From positions 62,001-126,000 of the forward strand of contig NZ_RCCS01000008.1 of NCBI RefSeq assembly GCF_003664185.1: 64,000 bases of DNA, given 5' to 3'. Below are positions 7,229-14,745 of this stretch, in pieces. Within the stretch, counting starts at the first letter, position 1, and each line of letters starts with the position of its first letter. The translations under genes were made by a program, and so were the position numbers. The notes under the pieces were generated by a model. It saw only the letters and a program-made list of their open reading frames with translations, made no database searches and was not told where the DNA came from. The DNA comes from Tenacibaculum discolor (GTDB taxonomy: Bacteria > Bacteroidota > Bacteroidia > Flavobacteriales > Flavobacteriaceae).

Positions 7229-7249
7229 CCTACGGGAATCCGTAGGGTT
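7226..7249 (-). terminator. CCCTACGG palindrome after the 221-aa lipoprotein gene
   Basis: AACCCTACGG-N4-CCGTAGGGTT, a perfect dyad starting six bases after the stop codon of the lipoprotein gene and overlapping the upstream edge of promoter module D. Confidence 0.7.
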
Positions 7250-7255
7250 AATGAT

Positions 7256-7921
7256 TTACTCTAAAGTTGTTCCGTCTTCAAAAATTATTTTCTCAGGTTT
7301 CCACTTTACTTTCATGTCCTTTAGCTCTTTGTTTTTAAGAGCTTTATCACTATCACTAAACTGGTTGTAATCTGTTTGTGCTTCATAATTAACGGTAGTA
7401 TCTGCTGTAAGCACTTTATCATAAACCAAGTTTATCGTTTTTATTTCTTCATCAAATAAATTTGAAAAAATAAGACTCCCCTTTACTGCTCTTATATTTT
7501 TGCTCGATTTATTTTGAATTACAAACTTATACGTAATATAATCTTCATATTTGTACTTATAAAATCCCTTTTCAAAACAAGAAATCACTACACTTTCTGA
7601 TATTCTATTAATCCTTTCTAACTCTTCTTTTTTTGCTTTCTCTGCTAAGAGTTTCTGCTCTTTCTCTAGTTCTTCTTCTTTTTCTTTCCACCTTTTCCCT
7701 TTTTCTAAAATTTCCCTGTAGGTTAAGCCTTCTACTCTTTCTCCTTCTAGTTTTAATCTTAACATTGATCCTACCAACATTCCAAATTCAGTTGAATCAA
7801 TTTCTGATTGAACCGCCTTGATGTCTTCTGCTGCTCTTTCTTCATTAAACTTTTTATCAAGAGGGGAAGAACACGAAACAATAGCTAATAGTATTACCGA
7901 TACAATAAACACTTTTCTCAT
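7256..7921 (-). CDS. Lipoprotein with coiled coil and FxxG-type beta domain
   Basis: 221 residues. Signal peptide with lipobox AIVSC (Cys17), a Lys/Glu-rich coiled coil (about 70-110), then a beta-rich domain (about 115-221) with YEDYITYKFVIQNKS and IRAVKGSLIFSNLFDE, similar to periplasmic domains that respond to or modulate other proteins (FxLyD-like: 'f.i.N.s.k.I.gvkG.l...d'). Single-gene unit from promoter E (7948-7975). Function unknown. Confidence 0.75.
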   Translation of the reverse strand: MRKVFIVSVILLAIVSCSSPLDKKFNEERAAEDIKAVQSEIDSTEFGMLVGSMLRLKLEGERVEGLTYREILEKGKRWKEKEEELEKEQKLLAEKAKKEELERINRISESVVISCFEKGFYKYKYEDYITYKFVIQNKSSKNIRAVKGSLIFSNLFDEEIKTINLVYDKVLTADTTVNYEAQTDYNQFSDSDKALKNKELKDMKVKWKPEKIIFEDGTTLE

Positions 7922-7947
7922 TTTTTATTTTTTTATTAATATTACTG

Positions 7948-7975
7948 CAAACTTATCCTCCTTAAAGCACAAAAC
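7948..7975 (-). promoter_or_regulatory. Promoter module E for the 221-aa lipoprotein gene
   Basis: GTTTTGTG (7968-7975), 12 bases, TAAGTTTG (7948-7955) on the minus strand, 26 bases before the ATG at 7921. Upstream CCTACGGAAACCCTC is a degenerate relative of the CCGTAGGG palindrome. Confidence 0.65.
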
Positions 7976-8079
7976 TTTGAGGGTTTCCGTAGGCTTTGCT
8001 ATTATGTTAGGGGCTATACAAAATGGCTTCTATAATTAAAGCTTTGTTAGAGGTTATATTGGTTTTCTTAACTTTTTAA

Positions 8080-8229
8080 AAGAGTAATAAGAAGATTATT
8101 GGTCAAGCTCCTGCCCTTACTGCTGGTAACTATCGTGTTAGAATTAAAACGCAAGCTACTTCTAGTACTCATCAATTTTTAAAGGATATTATGATAGCTG
8201 AGTCTACATATACTCTTACTGTATCGTAA
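8080..8229 (+). pseudogene. 3' remnant of an HU-like/DUF4469-type gene
   Basis: An open stretch with no usable start encodes PALTAGNYRVRIKTQATSS and then LKDIMIAESTYTLTVS before a stop. This resembles the C-terminal DUF4469 domain of Bacteroidota HU-like DNA-binding proteins (L.aG.Y...V.TQ......LK.......LTV). Stops immediately upstream in all relevant frames show that only the tail survives. The family match is by eye and moderately sure. Confidence 0.5.
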
Positions 8230-8233
8230 CACT

Positions 8234-8302
8234 ATACAGTAGTGTCGAGTAATACCATACAGTAGTGTCGGGTGACTTCATACAGTAGTGTATGAAGGTT
8301 AA
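8234..8302. repeat. Three tandem 23-bp direct repeats
   Basis: ATACAGTAGTGT occurs at 8234, 8257 and 8280, exactly 23 bases apart; the first two copies share TCG after the core, while the other bases of each unit vary. It starts five bases after the stop of the gene remnant. Origin unknown; an iterated protein-binding site or a decaying repeat are both possible. Confidence 0.75.
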
Positions 8303-8322
8303 TACAAAATTTAATAACGTAA

Positions 8323-8349
8323 AAAGTACGAGCATATAGCTCGTACTTT
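8323..8349. terminator. Strong hairpin in the intergenic region
   Basis: AAAGTACGAGC and GCTCGTACTTT form an 11-bp stem with an ATATA loop. A- and T-runs flank it on both sides, so it could terminate transcription in either direction; it probably served the gene now reduced to a remnant at 8080-8229. Confidence 0.6.
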
Positions 8350-8807
8350 CTTATATTATATACTCTTTTTGATATGTTTTTTAATGGGTATTAGGTGTTC
8401 ACTACTATAACTAACAAAATTCTCAATGTTTTATAGGGTGCTTTATCGTTCTTCGTTATGACATCATTGCGAGCCTTTCGACTGTCGCTCAAGACAGGCT
8501 AAAGCGAAGCAATCTTTATGTTTGGAGTTATATATTGTACTTAGAGCTGTTCGAATAGTTCTCGATACAATTTTTACTTCGTTATCACTCAATAAAAATC
8601 ACTCGAACTGACAGTGATTACAATAAAAGAATTAGAGTAACTCCTTTGAGATTCCTCCTCGTACCTCGTTCGGAATGACGGTTTACTGTTTGTTAACGTC
8701 ATTTCGACCAGAGGAAGAAACCCTAAGGTTCAGCGTAGCTAAATCTTAAGAATATTTGTTACTCTTTATATTGAGATTCCTCTCTATCGCTCGGAATGAC
8801 ATTTATT
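8350..8807. repeat. Gene-free stretch made of intergenic repeats
   Basis: No gene is visible. It holds a CATTGCGAGC...CGAAGCAATC element (8464-8515), a GTTCGAATAG...CTCGAACTGACAG element with inverted-repeat character (8548-8617), and GAGATTCCTC...CGGAATGAC in two direct copies (8648-8680, 8773-8800) with a related inverted copy, GTCATTTCGACC, at 8698. Such elements are dispersed in flavobacterial genomes; a related short copy lies at 48228-48297. Confidence 0.65.
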
Positions 8808-9473
8808 TTAGATGAGTCCGAAATCTTTGGTGATGGCAATCAGTTGTGTAGGGTTATTGGCGTTAAAGTTTTCTTTTAATAGCTTTAAGCGTTTTTCTAC
8901 AGAGCTAACACTGCTGGGCTTTATGTCTTTGTTTTTTAATGCTTCGCTAATTTCTTTTTGATCTAAGCCCTCTGCTAAATGTTTTAATAAAAACACGTCG
9001 TAGTCTGTAACTTCAAAAGCTTCTTTATCTCGTAAGGCATGTACTAATTGTGGTGTGATAAAAAACTCACCGTTAAACACACTTTGTACTGCTTTTTTTA
9101 GCTCTCTTTGTCCGTGGTTAGATTTCCATACATACGCATTTACCTCTAACTCATTACATAGTTGCTGAATTCTGTATGGTTTGTCTTCTACAGAAAATAC
9201 GACTGTTTTTAAAGTTGGCTGTAGTTTTTTTGCCTCGGCTATAAGTGCTTCACCTGATTCTAATCGTTGCTCATGTATGTTATCTTTAAATGATAAATCG
9301 CTTACTAATAAATCAAATGGTTCTTTCTCTAACCATGCTTTTTTTAGTTTTAAAAAAGCCTCATCGCAATATTGTGCATATTCAACATTAGGAATTTGCA
9401 TGTTTTCTAAGGCTACTTTTATTCCGCTTGACATAAAATCAGCATCTTCTGCTATCAATACTTTTTTGAACAT
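8808..9473 (-). CDS. Response regulator, receiver plus LuxR-like HTH
   Basis: 221 residues. N-terminal receiver domain: KKVLIAEDADFM holds the acidic pocket and DLLVSDLSF holds the probable phospho-acceptor Asp (about residue 59), with VVFSVEDKPYR as the later switch strand. The C-terminal part (about 150-221, LKHLAEGLDQKEISEAL) is a LuxR/NarL-type helix-turn-helix. It follows the kinase gene by two bases and is its cognate partner. Target genes are not evident; the adjacent small secreted proteins are candidates. Confidence 0.9.
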   Translation of the reverse strand: MFKKVLIAEDADFMSSGIKVALENMQIPNVEYAQYCDEAFLKLKKAWLEKEPFDLLVSDLSFKDNIHEQRLESGEALIAEAKKLQPTLKTVVFSVEDKPYRIQQLCNELEVNAYVWKSNHGQRELKKAVQSVFNGEFFITPQLVHALRDKEAFEVTDYDVFLLKHLAEGLDQKEISEALKNKDIKPSSVSSVEKRLKLLKENFNANNPTQLIAITKDFGLI

Positions 9474-9475
9474 AA

Positions 9476-11356
9476 CTACTTTTTAAAGTGAAACTTTGCT
9501 TGAAATCCTTTTTCTTGCTTTGATTCAAAAGTAATAAACCCTCCTACTGATTTAATACGGATTTCCATATTTTGCAAACCATTTTTTACAGAGAGGTTTT
9601 CTACACCTATTCCATTGTCTTGATACGCTATTGATAATTTATTTTTTTCTACTGAAAAAGTGATAAGCACCAAAGTTGCTTCGCTGTATTTTTTCATGTT
9701 TACCAAGAGCTCTTGTAAGGCTCTATACACTACTATTTGTTTTTCTTTAGCTAACTGGTTTATGTTTGCTTCTTGTAATCCTTTATGGATTACTTTACAA
9801 CGATCGTTCGTAAAATCTAAAAACAGTTGCTTTAAGAAATTCTCAAAGTGTTCTCCTGTGAGTACAGGACTGTTTTCGTGAGAAATATCTCTGGTTTGTG
9901 CGTATATTTTCTCTACTCTAGTGAGCAACCTTTCATCTGTTATTGAAGTATTTTGTAGTGTATTCATTACCGCGTATACATCGTTTGCCAATTCATCGTG
10001 TATTTTTTTAGCTAAGCGGGTTTCTGTGTTGTAGACTTCTATGGCTTTTTCTTTTTTATTTTTTTCTCTTTTGTAAAAGAAATAGACTATTGAGGATAGA
10101 ATGGTAAGAATAACTGTAAAAATCCAGAGTTGTTTTTGTGATTTTTGTTGTTCTGCTAAGAATTGGTTTTCAATTGCTTTCTTCTCATTTTCTTCACTTT
10201 CATATTTTATCAAAGCGTATTTTTCTTGTGCTTTATCTTTTGCTAATTCAATACTATCTTTTATAATACTTCTTCTATTGGCTATAAGTATTGCTTTTTC
10301 AGGTTTCTCTATTTCTTTTACTTTATCTAAGGCATCTATAATATCATAAACACTCTTTTCATTTTCTGCAACACTCTTCATTTTATAAGCATATTCTAGT
10401 GATTTATTAACATTTACGTCTTTATAATAATCTGCTAAATGTGAATACGAAGCTATTAAACCATTTCTATCTTTTTCTGCTACTCTTATACTCTCTGCTA
10501 AATGTAAGTCAGCTACTACATTTCTATTTGAACCTTGAAGCCATTTTGTATACGCTAGGTTATCTATGACGCGTGCTTTAAGTTTTTCTGTTTTATTAAG
10601 ATTAGAATCTCTTAAAATATTTTCTAAAATCTCTATTGACTTTGAATATTCTTCCAAATCTCTATATATATTAGCCTTATTATTTTTACATATATTCCTA
10701 TTGATTTCTTTGGTTGAATAATCTATTGCTTTGTTATAATATTCAATAGATTTAAGTATTTTTTTTTGATTTCGTGCATTTATAGCTAAACAATTATAAA
10801 CTGAAACTATGTATCTTTTTTTTGATTTACTCAAATATTTCAATGCTTTAACCGCTGTTGCATTACTTTTCTGATAGTCTCCAAAATTGGACTCTATAAT
10901 TCCTATATTTAAAAGCCTTCTTCCTATTTTAACACTATCCTTAAGGTTTTTATAAACATCTAAAGATTTTTTATAATATACATACGCCGAGTCTTCAATG
11001 TTCATTCTTTGATAATACAATCCCATTTTATAATAAGCCTCTCCTATATTTTTTTTATTGTTATATTTTTGAGCAGTATTCAATAATTTTCTTGAAGCTC
11101 TAATCGCTTCTTTATATTTTTTTTCTTTTCTATAAAGAATTACATTGTAGTTTAGCATTTTTAATTCCAAGGAATCATTCCTCTTTAACTTTAATGCTTC
11201 AAATGCTTTTTCTAAAAATACTCTTTTTTGTAAAGTTGTTAACGAGTCTTTTTTAGATAAACTATACAGCTTTATAACTTCATTATTCTGAACACCTATA
11301 CTTTTTTTGCAAGAAAAAGCTAACACAAAAAAAAAGAAGGATAAAATCTTAATCAT
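9476..11356 (-). CDS. TPR sensor histidine kinase (HisKA_3 type), lipoprotein-like N-terminus
   Basis: About 626 residues. A signal peptide with a VLAFSC lipobox leads into several TPR repeats (about 70-350, for example AYYKMGLYYQRMNIEDSAYVYYKKSL), a membrane segment (about 410-428), the dimerisation box RLAKKIHDELANDVY with the phospho-accepting His, and a HATPase domain with DNGIGVENL and a GLQNM G-box. I place the start at ATG 11356 because AGGAGG (11363-11368) lies six bases upstream; the ATG at 11362 would touch it. A signal sensed by periplasmic TPRs is inferred. Confidence 0.9.
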   Translation of the reverse strand: MIKILSFFFFVLAFSCKKSIGVQNNEVIKLYSLSKKDSLTTLQKRVFLEKAFEALKLKRNDSLELKMLNYNVILYRKEKKYKEAIRASRKLLNTAQKYNNKKNIGEAYYKMGLYYQRMNIEDSAYVYYKKSLDVYKNLKDSVKIGRRLLNIGIIESNFGDYQKSNATAVKALKYLSKSKKRYIVSVYNCLAINARNQKKILKSIEYYNKAIDYSTKEINRNICKNNKANIYRDLEEYSKSIEILENILRDSNLNKTEKLKARVIDNLAYTKWLQGSNRNVVADLHLAESIRVAEKDRNGLIASYSHLADYYKDVNVNKSLEYAYKMKSVAENEKSVYDIIDALDKVKEIEKPEKAILIANRRSIIKDSIELAKDKAQEKYALIKYESEENEKKAIENQFLAEQQKSQKQLWIFTVILTILSSIVYFFYKREKNKKEKAIEVYNTETRLAKKIHDELANDVYAVMNTLQNTSITDERLLTRVEKIYAQTRDISHENSPVLTGEHFENFLKQLFLDFTNDRCKVIHKGLQEANINQLAKEKQIVVYRALQELLVNMKKYSEATLVLITFSVEKNKLSIAYQDNGIGVENLSVKNGLQNMEIRIKSVGGFITFESKQEKGFQAKFHFKK

Positions 11357-11385
11357 TTTCATCCTCCTAAAATATTACTTTTTTT

Positions 11386-11568
11386 CTATTTACCTGTTAA
11401 ACTTTCATTTGGATCTTCAGGTTCATCTGGATCTTGGTCTTCCTCTCCTCCTGTACTTTGAAGCTCTTGCTCTATTTTTCTTTGTACATTATTTTCGGAT
11501 AAGTCTGTACAAGATGTGAATACTCCACTTATTAATAAAAGTGTCACTGATAAAATTACTTTTCTCAT
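11386..11568 (-). CDS. 60-residue acidic-tailed lipoprotein
   Basis: MRKVILSVTLLLISGVFTSC is a signal peptide with lipobox; the mature peptide of about 41 residues is very acidic: TGGEEDQDPDEPEDPNES. It lies 30 bases upstream of the kinase gene on the same strand and may be co-transcribed with it. The TGGE-acidic tail recurs in the next small protein (11629-11796), which suggests a paralogous pair of secreted peptides related to the kinase. No known family. Confidence 0.65.
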   Translation of the reverse strand: MRKVILSVTLLLISGVFTSCTDLSENNVQRKIEQELQSTGGEEDQDPDEPEDPNESLTGK

Positions 11569-11594
11569 ATAAATAAATTTTATACTAAAATAAA

Positions 11595-11620
11595 AAAGAA
11601 GGCTTTAAAAGCCTTCTTTT
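11595..11620. terminator. Bidirectional-type hairpin terminator
   Basis: AAAAGAAGGC and GCCTTCTTTT form a 10-bp stem with a 6-base loop and a T-run on either strand. It sits eight bases after the stop of the 55-residue protein gene and upstream of the 60-residue lipoprotein gene, separating the two transcripts. Confidence 0.75.
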
Positions 11621-11628
11621 ATCACTAC

Positions 11629-11796
11629 CTATCCTTCATCCTCATCTTCATCAGGTATTTGACCATCTTCCCCACCTGTATCACTTGTTGTTGTTTCCGT
11701 AGAGTTTGTTTCAGGTGCTACAGTTGTTGAATTTGTATTTATAGTGTATAATCCATTTGTTACTAAAAATGTAATAATTAATAAAACCTTGTTCAT
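11629..11796 (-). CDS. 55-residue secreted acidic-tailed protein
   Basis: Starts MNKVLLIITFLVTNGLYT, a short signal or anchor segment, followed by a Thr/Ser-rich linker and a TGGEDGQIPDEDEDEG end. The tail resembles that of the 60-residue lipoprotein at 11386-11568. A terminator follows the stop, and the initiator ATG follows an AT-rich leader. No family recognised; a secreted peptide or cell-surface filament component are both possible. Confidence 0.55.
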   Translation of the reverse strand: MNKVLLIITFLVTNGLYTINTNSTTVAPETNSTETTTSDTGGEDGQIPDEDEDEG

Positions 11797-11824
11797 TTTG
11801 TTACTTTTAAAAATTGATAATATT

Positions 11825-12000
11825 TATCCTGTCCAAGCACTTTGCTTAGCTACAGTTACACCATGTTGGGTGTAGAATTTTTAAAAGAGTCGCGCGCCTC
11901 TTTCGCGGGAAGTAGAGATGGACATCGGTATTATTAAGTAGCTTCCCCCCTAAGAAATTCTACCGATATTTCATCTTTTAATTAGAACCAATCAATTTGT
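11825..12000. other. Possible structured RNA or regulatory region
   Basis: Within the 371-base gene-free interval 11797-12167 there is a locally GC-rich block (AGTCGCGCGCCTCTTTCGCGG) with several possible pairings: TACACC/GGTGTA around 11860-11875, GTAGAATTT with AAATTCTAC (about 11871 and 11955), GGAAG/CTTCC, and ATCGGTA/TACCGAT as an alternative to one of these. No coding frame is convincing. It may be a non-coding RNA or an attenuator-like leader; the evidence is only by eye. Confidence 0.3.
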
Positions 12001-12059
12001 TTTCTTTTTTATATCTCGATTAATTCTGGTACAAACATATAACTGACTTCAAATGAGAT

Positions 12060-12165
12060 TGTGGAAAATGGATGGAAAAGAAGTTGGAAAAGATTTTCTC
12101 ATTTTACGGGTTTCCTTTTCCATGTTTTTTCCATCCTTTTTAACTTTGGAAAAACCAATCAACTA
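12060..12165 (+). promoter_or_regulatory. Cluster of TGGAAAA boxes upstream of the membrane protein gene
   Basis: TGGAAAA or its complement TTTTCCA occurs repeatedly: about 12062, 12072 and 12084 in the forward sense, about 12116 and 12127 in the reverse sense, and TGGAAAAA at about 12147, with another at the start codon itself. The paired orientation suggests binding sites for a regulator of the gene at 12168. Confidence 0.4.
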
Positions 12166-12167
12166 CC

Positions 12168-12944
12168 ATGGAAAATGATTTAAGGACTACACTAAACGAC
12201 ATTGACTTTATTTTTTGTTTTAAACATTTCTTTAAGTGTTTATCTGCTAAAAAAAACAAAAAAGAACCTCTAAAAGAGTTATTTACTGAATTATTAGAAG
12301 GGTTAATGAAAGACGAAGCTGTTGAAAATAAGACTACTAATGGCTGTTTTACCTATTTTGTAAATGAATACCTAGGCAATGATGCTCCAAGACCTAAATT
12401 TCAAACAACAAAAAAAACTCTTTCCAATTATTACAAAAAGTATGTAGATAATGTTGAAAATGGTGCTGGAGAACCTAAAATTGAATTAAAAGATTTAATA
12501 GCTGAGTATCTAGGATATAAAAACTATGCAGATTTTTTAGGTTCTACGAAAAAGAAAAAGATTTGCCTCATTTGTATTGCTAAGTATAAAAAGTCTATCG
12601 TTTTTACTCTAATTCCTATGTTAGCTATTCCTTTATTTTTATATATTAATTACGAAACTAGTAATTGTATTATATGGAATGGAGATTATTATGAAAAGAC
12701 ATCATGTACAAATGAAAAAGCTATTAAAAACACTTTATACCATATAGATATTGATCGCTTTAAAAAGGTAACCCTTACCAAGGATATGGAATTTTTTACA
12801 AACGGTAAGGAGAATTTTTGGTATGGAAGTAATACAGAGGGAAAACGAGAATTCTTTACGGCTAGGGGTGTACATCCTGAAACATTAAAGGAATTAGACC
12901 CTATTACACCTTACATTTTGGAGAAAGAAGGTTTCAGACCATAA
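12168..12944 (+). CDS. Uncharacterised single-pass membrane protein
   Basis: 258 residues. A cytoplasmic N-terminal part (1-130) with LKDLIAEYLGYKNYADFL near its end, a basic patch KKKKICLICIAKYKKS, one membrane segment (about 148-165, VFTLIPMLAIPLFLYI), and an outer C-terminal part with CIIWNGDYYEKTSC. The N-terminal region recurs in Flavobacteriaceae proteins of unknown role. The two Cys flanking WNGDYYE may form a disulfide. It is monocistronic, ending at the hairpin 12946-12977. Confidence 0.7.
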   Translation: MENDLRTTLNDIDFIFCFKHFFKCLSAKKNKKEPLKELFTELLEGLMKDEAVENKTTNGCFTYFVNEYLGNDAPRPKFQTTKKTLSNYYKKYVDNVENGAGEPKIELKDLIAEYLGYKNYADFLGSTKKKKICLICIAKYKKSIVFTLIPMLAIPLFLYINYETSNCIIWNGDYYEKTSCTNEKAIKNTLYHIDIDRFKKVTLTKDMEFFTNGKENFWYGSNTEGKREFFTARGVHPETLKELDPITPYILEKEGFRP

Positions 12945-12945
12945 A

Positions 12946-12977
12946 AAAAGCTGTTAATATTTAAATTAACAGCTTTT
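12946..12977. terminator. Convergent terminator between the membrane protein gene and guaB
   Basis: AAAAGCTGTTAAT pairs with ATTAACAGCTTTT over a 6-base loop, right after the stop at 12944. A second palindrome, TTACCTTAATTAAGGTAA (12982-12999), lies on the guaB side and may serve the opposite strand. Confidence 0.8.
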
Positions 12978-13014
12978 GCCTTTACCTTAATTAAGGTAAT
13001 AATAACTTTATATT

Positions 13015-14490
13015 TTATCGTCTACTATAGTTTGGTGCTTCTTTAGTAATAGCAACATCGTGTGGGTGACTTTCGTTAATTCCACTTGCAGTAATACGGA
13101 TAAATTTTCCTGTATTTTTTAATGTTTCAATATCTTTTGCTCCACAGTATCCCATTCCTGCACGTAATCCCCCTACAAACTGGTGAATGCTTTCTTGTAA
13201 TTCTCCTTTGTAAGCAACACGACCTACAATTCCTTCTGGAACTAACTTTTTAATATCGTCTTCTACATCTTGGAAATAACGATCTTTTGAACCTTGTTTC
13301 ATTGCTTCAACAGATCCCATTCCACGGTACGATTTGAATTTTCTTCCTTCGTAAATAATAGTTTCTCCTGGTGATTCTTTAGTTCCTGCTAATAAAGATC
13401 CTAACATCACACAATCTGCTCCTGCCGCAACCGCTTTTGGAATATCTCCTGTATAACGAATGCCTCCATCAGCAATTACTGGAACTCCACTTCCTTTAAT
13501 TGCAGCAGCTACTTCTAATACTGCTGAAAATTGTGGAAACCCTACACCAGCAACTACACGTGTTGTACAAATAGATCCTGGTCCTATTCCTACTTTTACC
13601 GCGTCAGCTCCTGCTTCTACTAAATATTTAGCTGCTTCAGGAGTTGCTATGTTACCTACAACTACATCTAATTCAGGAAATTTTGCTTTTACTTCTTTTA
13701 ATACAGAAACTACTCCTTTGGTATGTCCATGAGCTGTATCAATAATCACAGCATCTACACCTGCATTAACCAATGCTTCTGCTCTATCAACTGCGTCCTG
13801 TGTTACTCCTAATGCCGCAGCTACGCGTAAACGACCATAAGTATCTTTATTTGCTGTTGGTTTCTGTGTAAGTTTTGTTATATCTCTAAAGGTAATTAAC
13901 CCTACAAGTTTATCATCATCATTAACAACTGGTAATTTTTCAATCTTATTTTCTTGTAAGATAACTTCAGCATCTTTTAAAGAAGTTCCTTCTGCAACTG
14001 TTACTAAGTTTTCAGAGGTCATAACTTCAACTATAGGACGCTCGTTATTTTTTTCGAAACGTAAATCACGGTTGGTTACAATTCCTACTAATTTTCCTGC
14101 TTCATCAACAATTGGAATACCTCCAATTTTATGCTCACGCATTGCTTGTTTTGCATCTAAAACGATTGCGCTTAACGATAAGGTAATCGGGTCGATTATC
14201 ATTCCACTTTCTGCACGCTTTACCTTGCGAACTTCTTGAGCTTGCTGCTCAATTGTCATGTTTTTATGTAACACTCCTATTCCTCCTTCTCTTGCAATAG
14301 CAATTGCCATAGCAGACTCAGTTACCGTATCCATTGCCGCAGATACAATAGGAACATTGATTGTTATATTTCTTGTAAATTTTGTTTGAATTGAAACCTC
14401 TCTTGGAAGTACTTCTGAATAAGCAGGAACTAATAAAACGTCATCATACGTTAATCCTTCGCCTAGTATTTTAGATTGATGAGCTTGCAT
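13015..14490 (-). CDS. guaB: Inosine-5'-monophosphate dehydrogenase
   Basis: 491 residues; oxidises IMP to XMP with NAD+, the committed step of GMP synthesis. The TIM-barrel starts with [18 protein letters not shown], is interrupted by two CBS domains (about 95-215), and carries the catalytic loop GPGSICTTR with the active Cys and the flap [10 protein letters not shown] use ATG 14490 ([12 protein letters not shown]); the frame extends by a TTG at 14496, but homologues begin near the ATG. The start lies inside palindrome TTGCATATGCAA. Confidence 0.97.
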   Translation of the reverse strand: MQAHQSKILGEGLTYDDVLLVPAYSEVLPREVSIQTKFTRNITINVPIVSAAMDTVTESAMAIAIAREGGIGVLHKNMTIEQQAQEVRKVKRAESGMIIDPITLSLSAIVLDAKQAMREHKIGGIPIVDEAGKLVGIVTNRDLRFEKNNERPIVEVMTSENLVTVAEGTSLKDAEVILQENKIEKLPVVNDDDKLVGLITFRDITKLTQKPTANKDTYGRLRVAAALGVTQDAVDRAEALVNAGVDAVIIDTAHGHTKGVVSVLKEVKAKFPELDVVVGNIATPEAAKYLVEAGADAVKVGIGPGSICTTRVVAGVGFPQFSAVLEVAAAIKGSGVPVIADGGIRYTGDIPKAVAAGADCVMLGSLLAGTKESPGETIIYEGRKFKSYRGMGSVEAMKQGSKDRYFQDVEDDIKKLVPEGIVGRVAYKGELQESIHQFVGGLRAGMGYCGAKDIETLKNTGKFIRITASGINESHPHDVAITKEAPNYSRR

Positions 14491-14535
14491 ATGCAATCAA
14501 TTTAGTGTGTTGTTAATTAATTGCATGCAAATATA
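14485..14535 (-). promoter_or_regulatory. guaB promoter with two palindromes
   Basis: TATATTTG (14528-14535 on the minus strand) is a good -7 box. It overlaps TTGCATGCAA (14521-14530), and a second palindrome, TTGCATATGCAA (14485-14496), covers the start codon. A TTTTTG box lies 12 bases upstream of the -7 box. The pair of TTGCAT-type palindromes could be operator sites for a purine-responsive regulator. Confidence 0.4.
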
Positions 14536-14745
14536 CTACAAATAATGCAAAAACAACCTTTAAATTTAAGTTAAGAAAATCATTTTTTTAATGTTTATTT
14601 TTTTAGTAGCATTTTATTTTAACCTTTTTTCTATTACGTTAATAATCAAGTTTTATACGTTGAGGGTTTTTCTTCTATTTTCTTTTTCACCTTTTTTTTA
14701 AATTTATATTGCTTTTGCATATATTAGAACTCATAAAATAAAGCA

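Noticed and set aside
8234..8302. CRISPR-like array
   Set aside because: Three 23-base units with no separate spacers and no cas genes; it is a tandem repeat.
13015..14496. guaB starting at TTG 14496
   Set aside because: An ATG two codons downstream gives the conventional N-terminus [12 protein letters not shown], so the TTG is unlikely to be the start.
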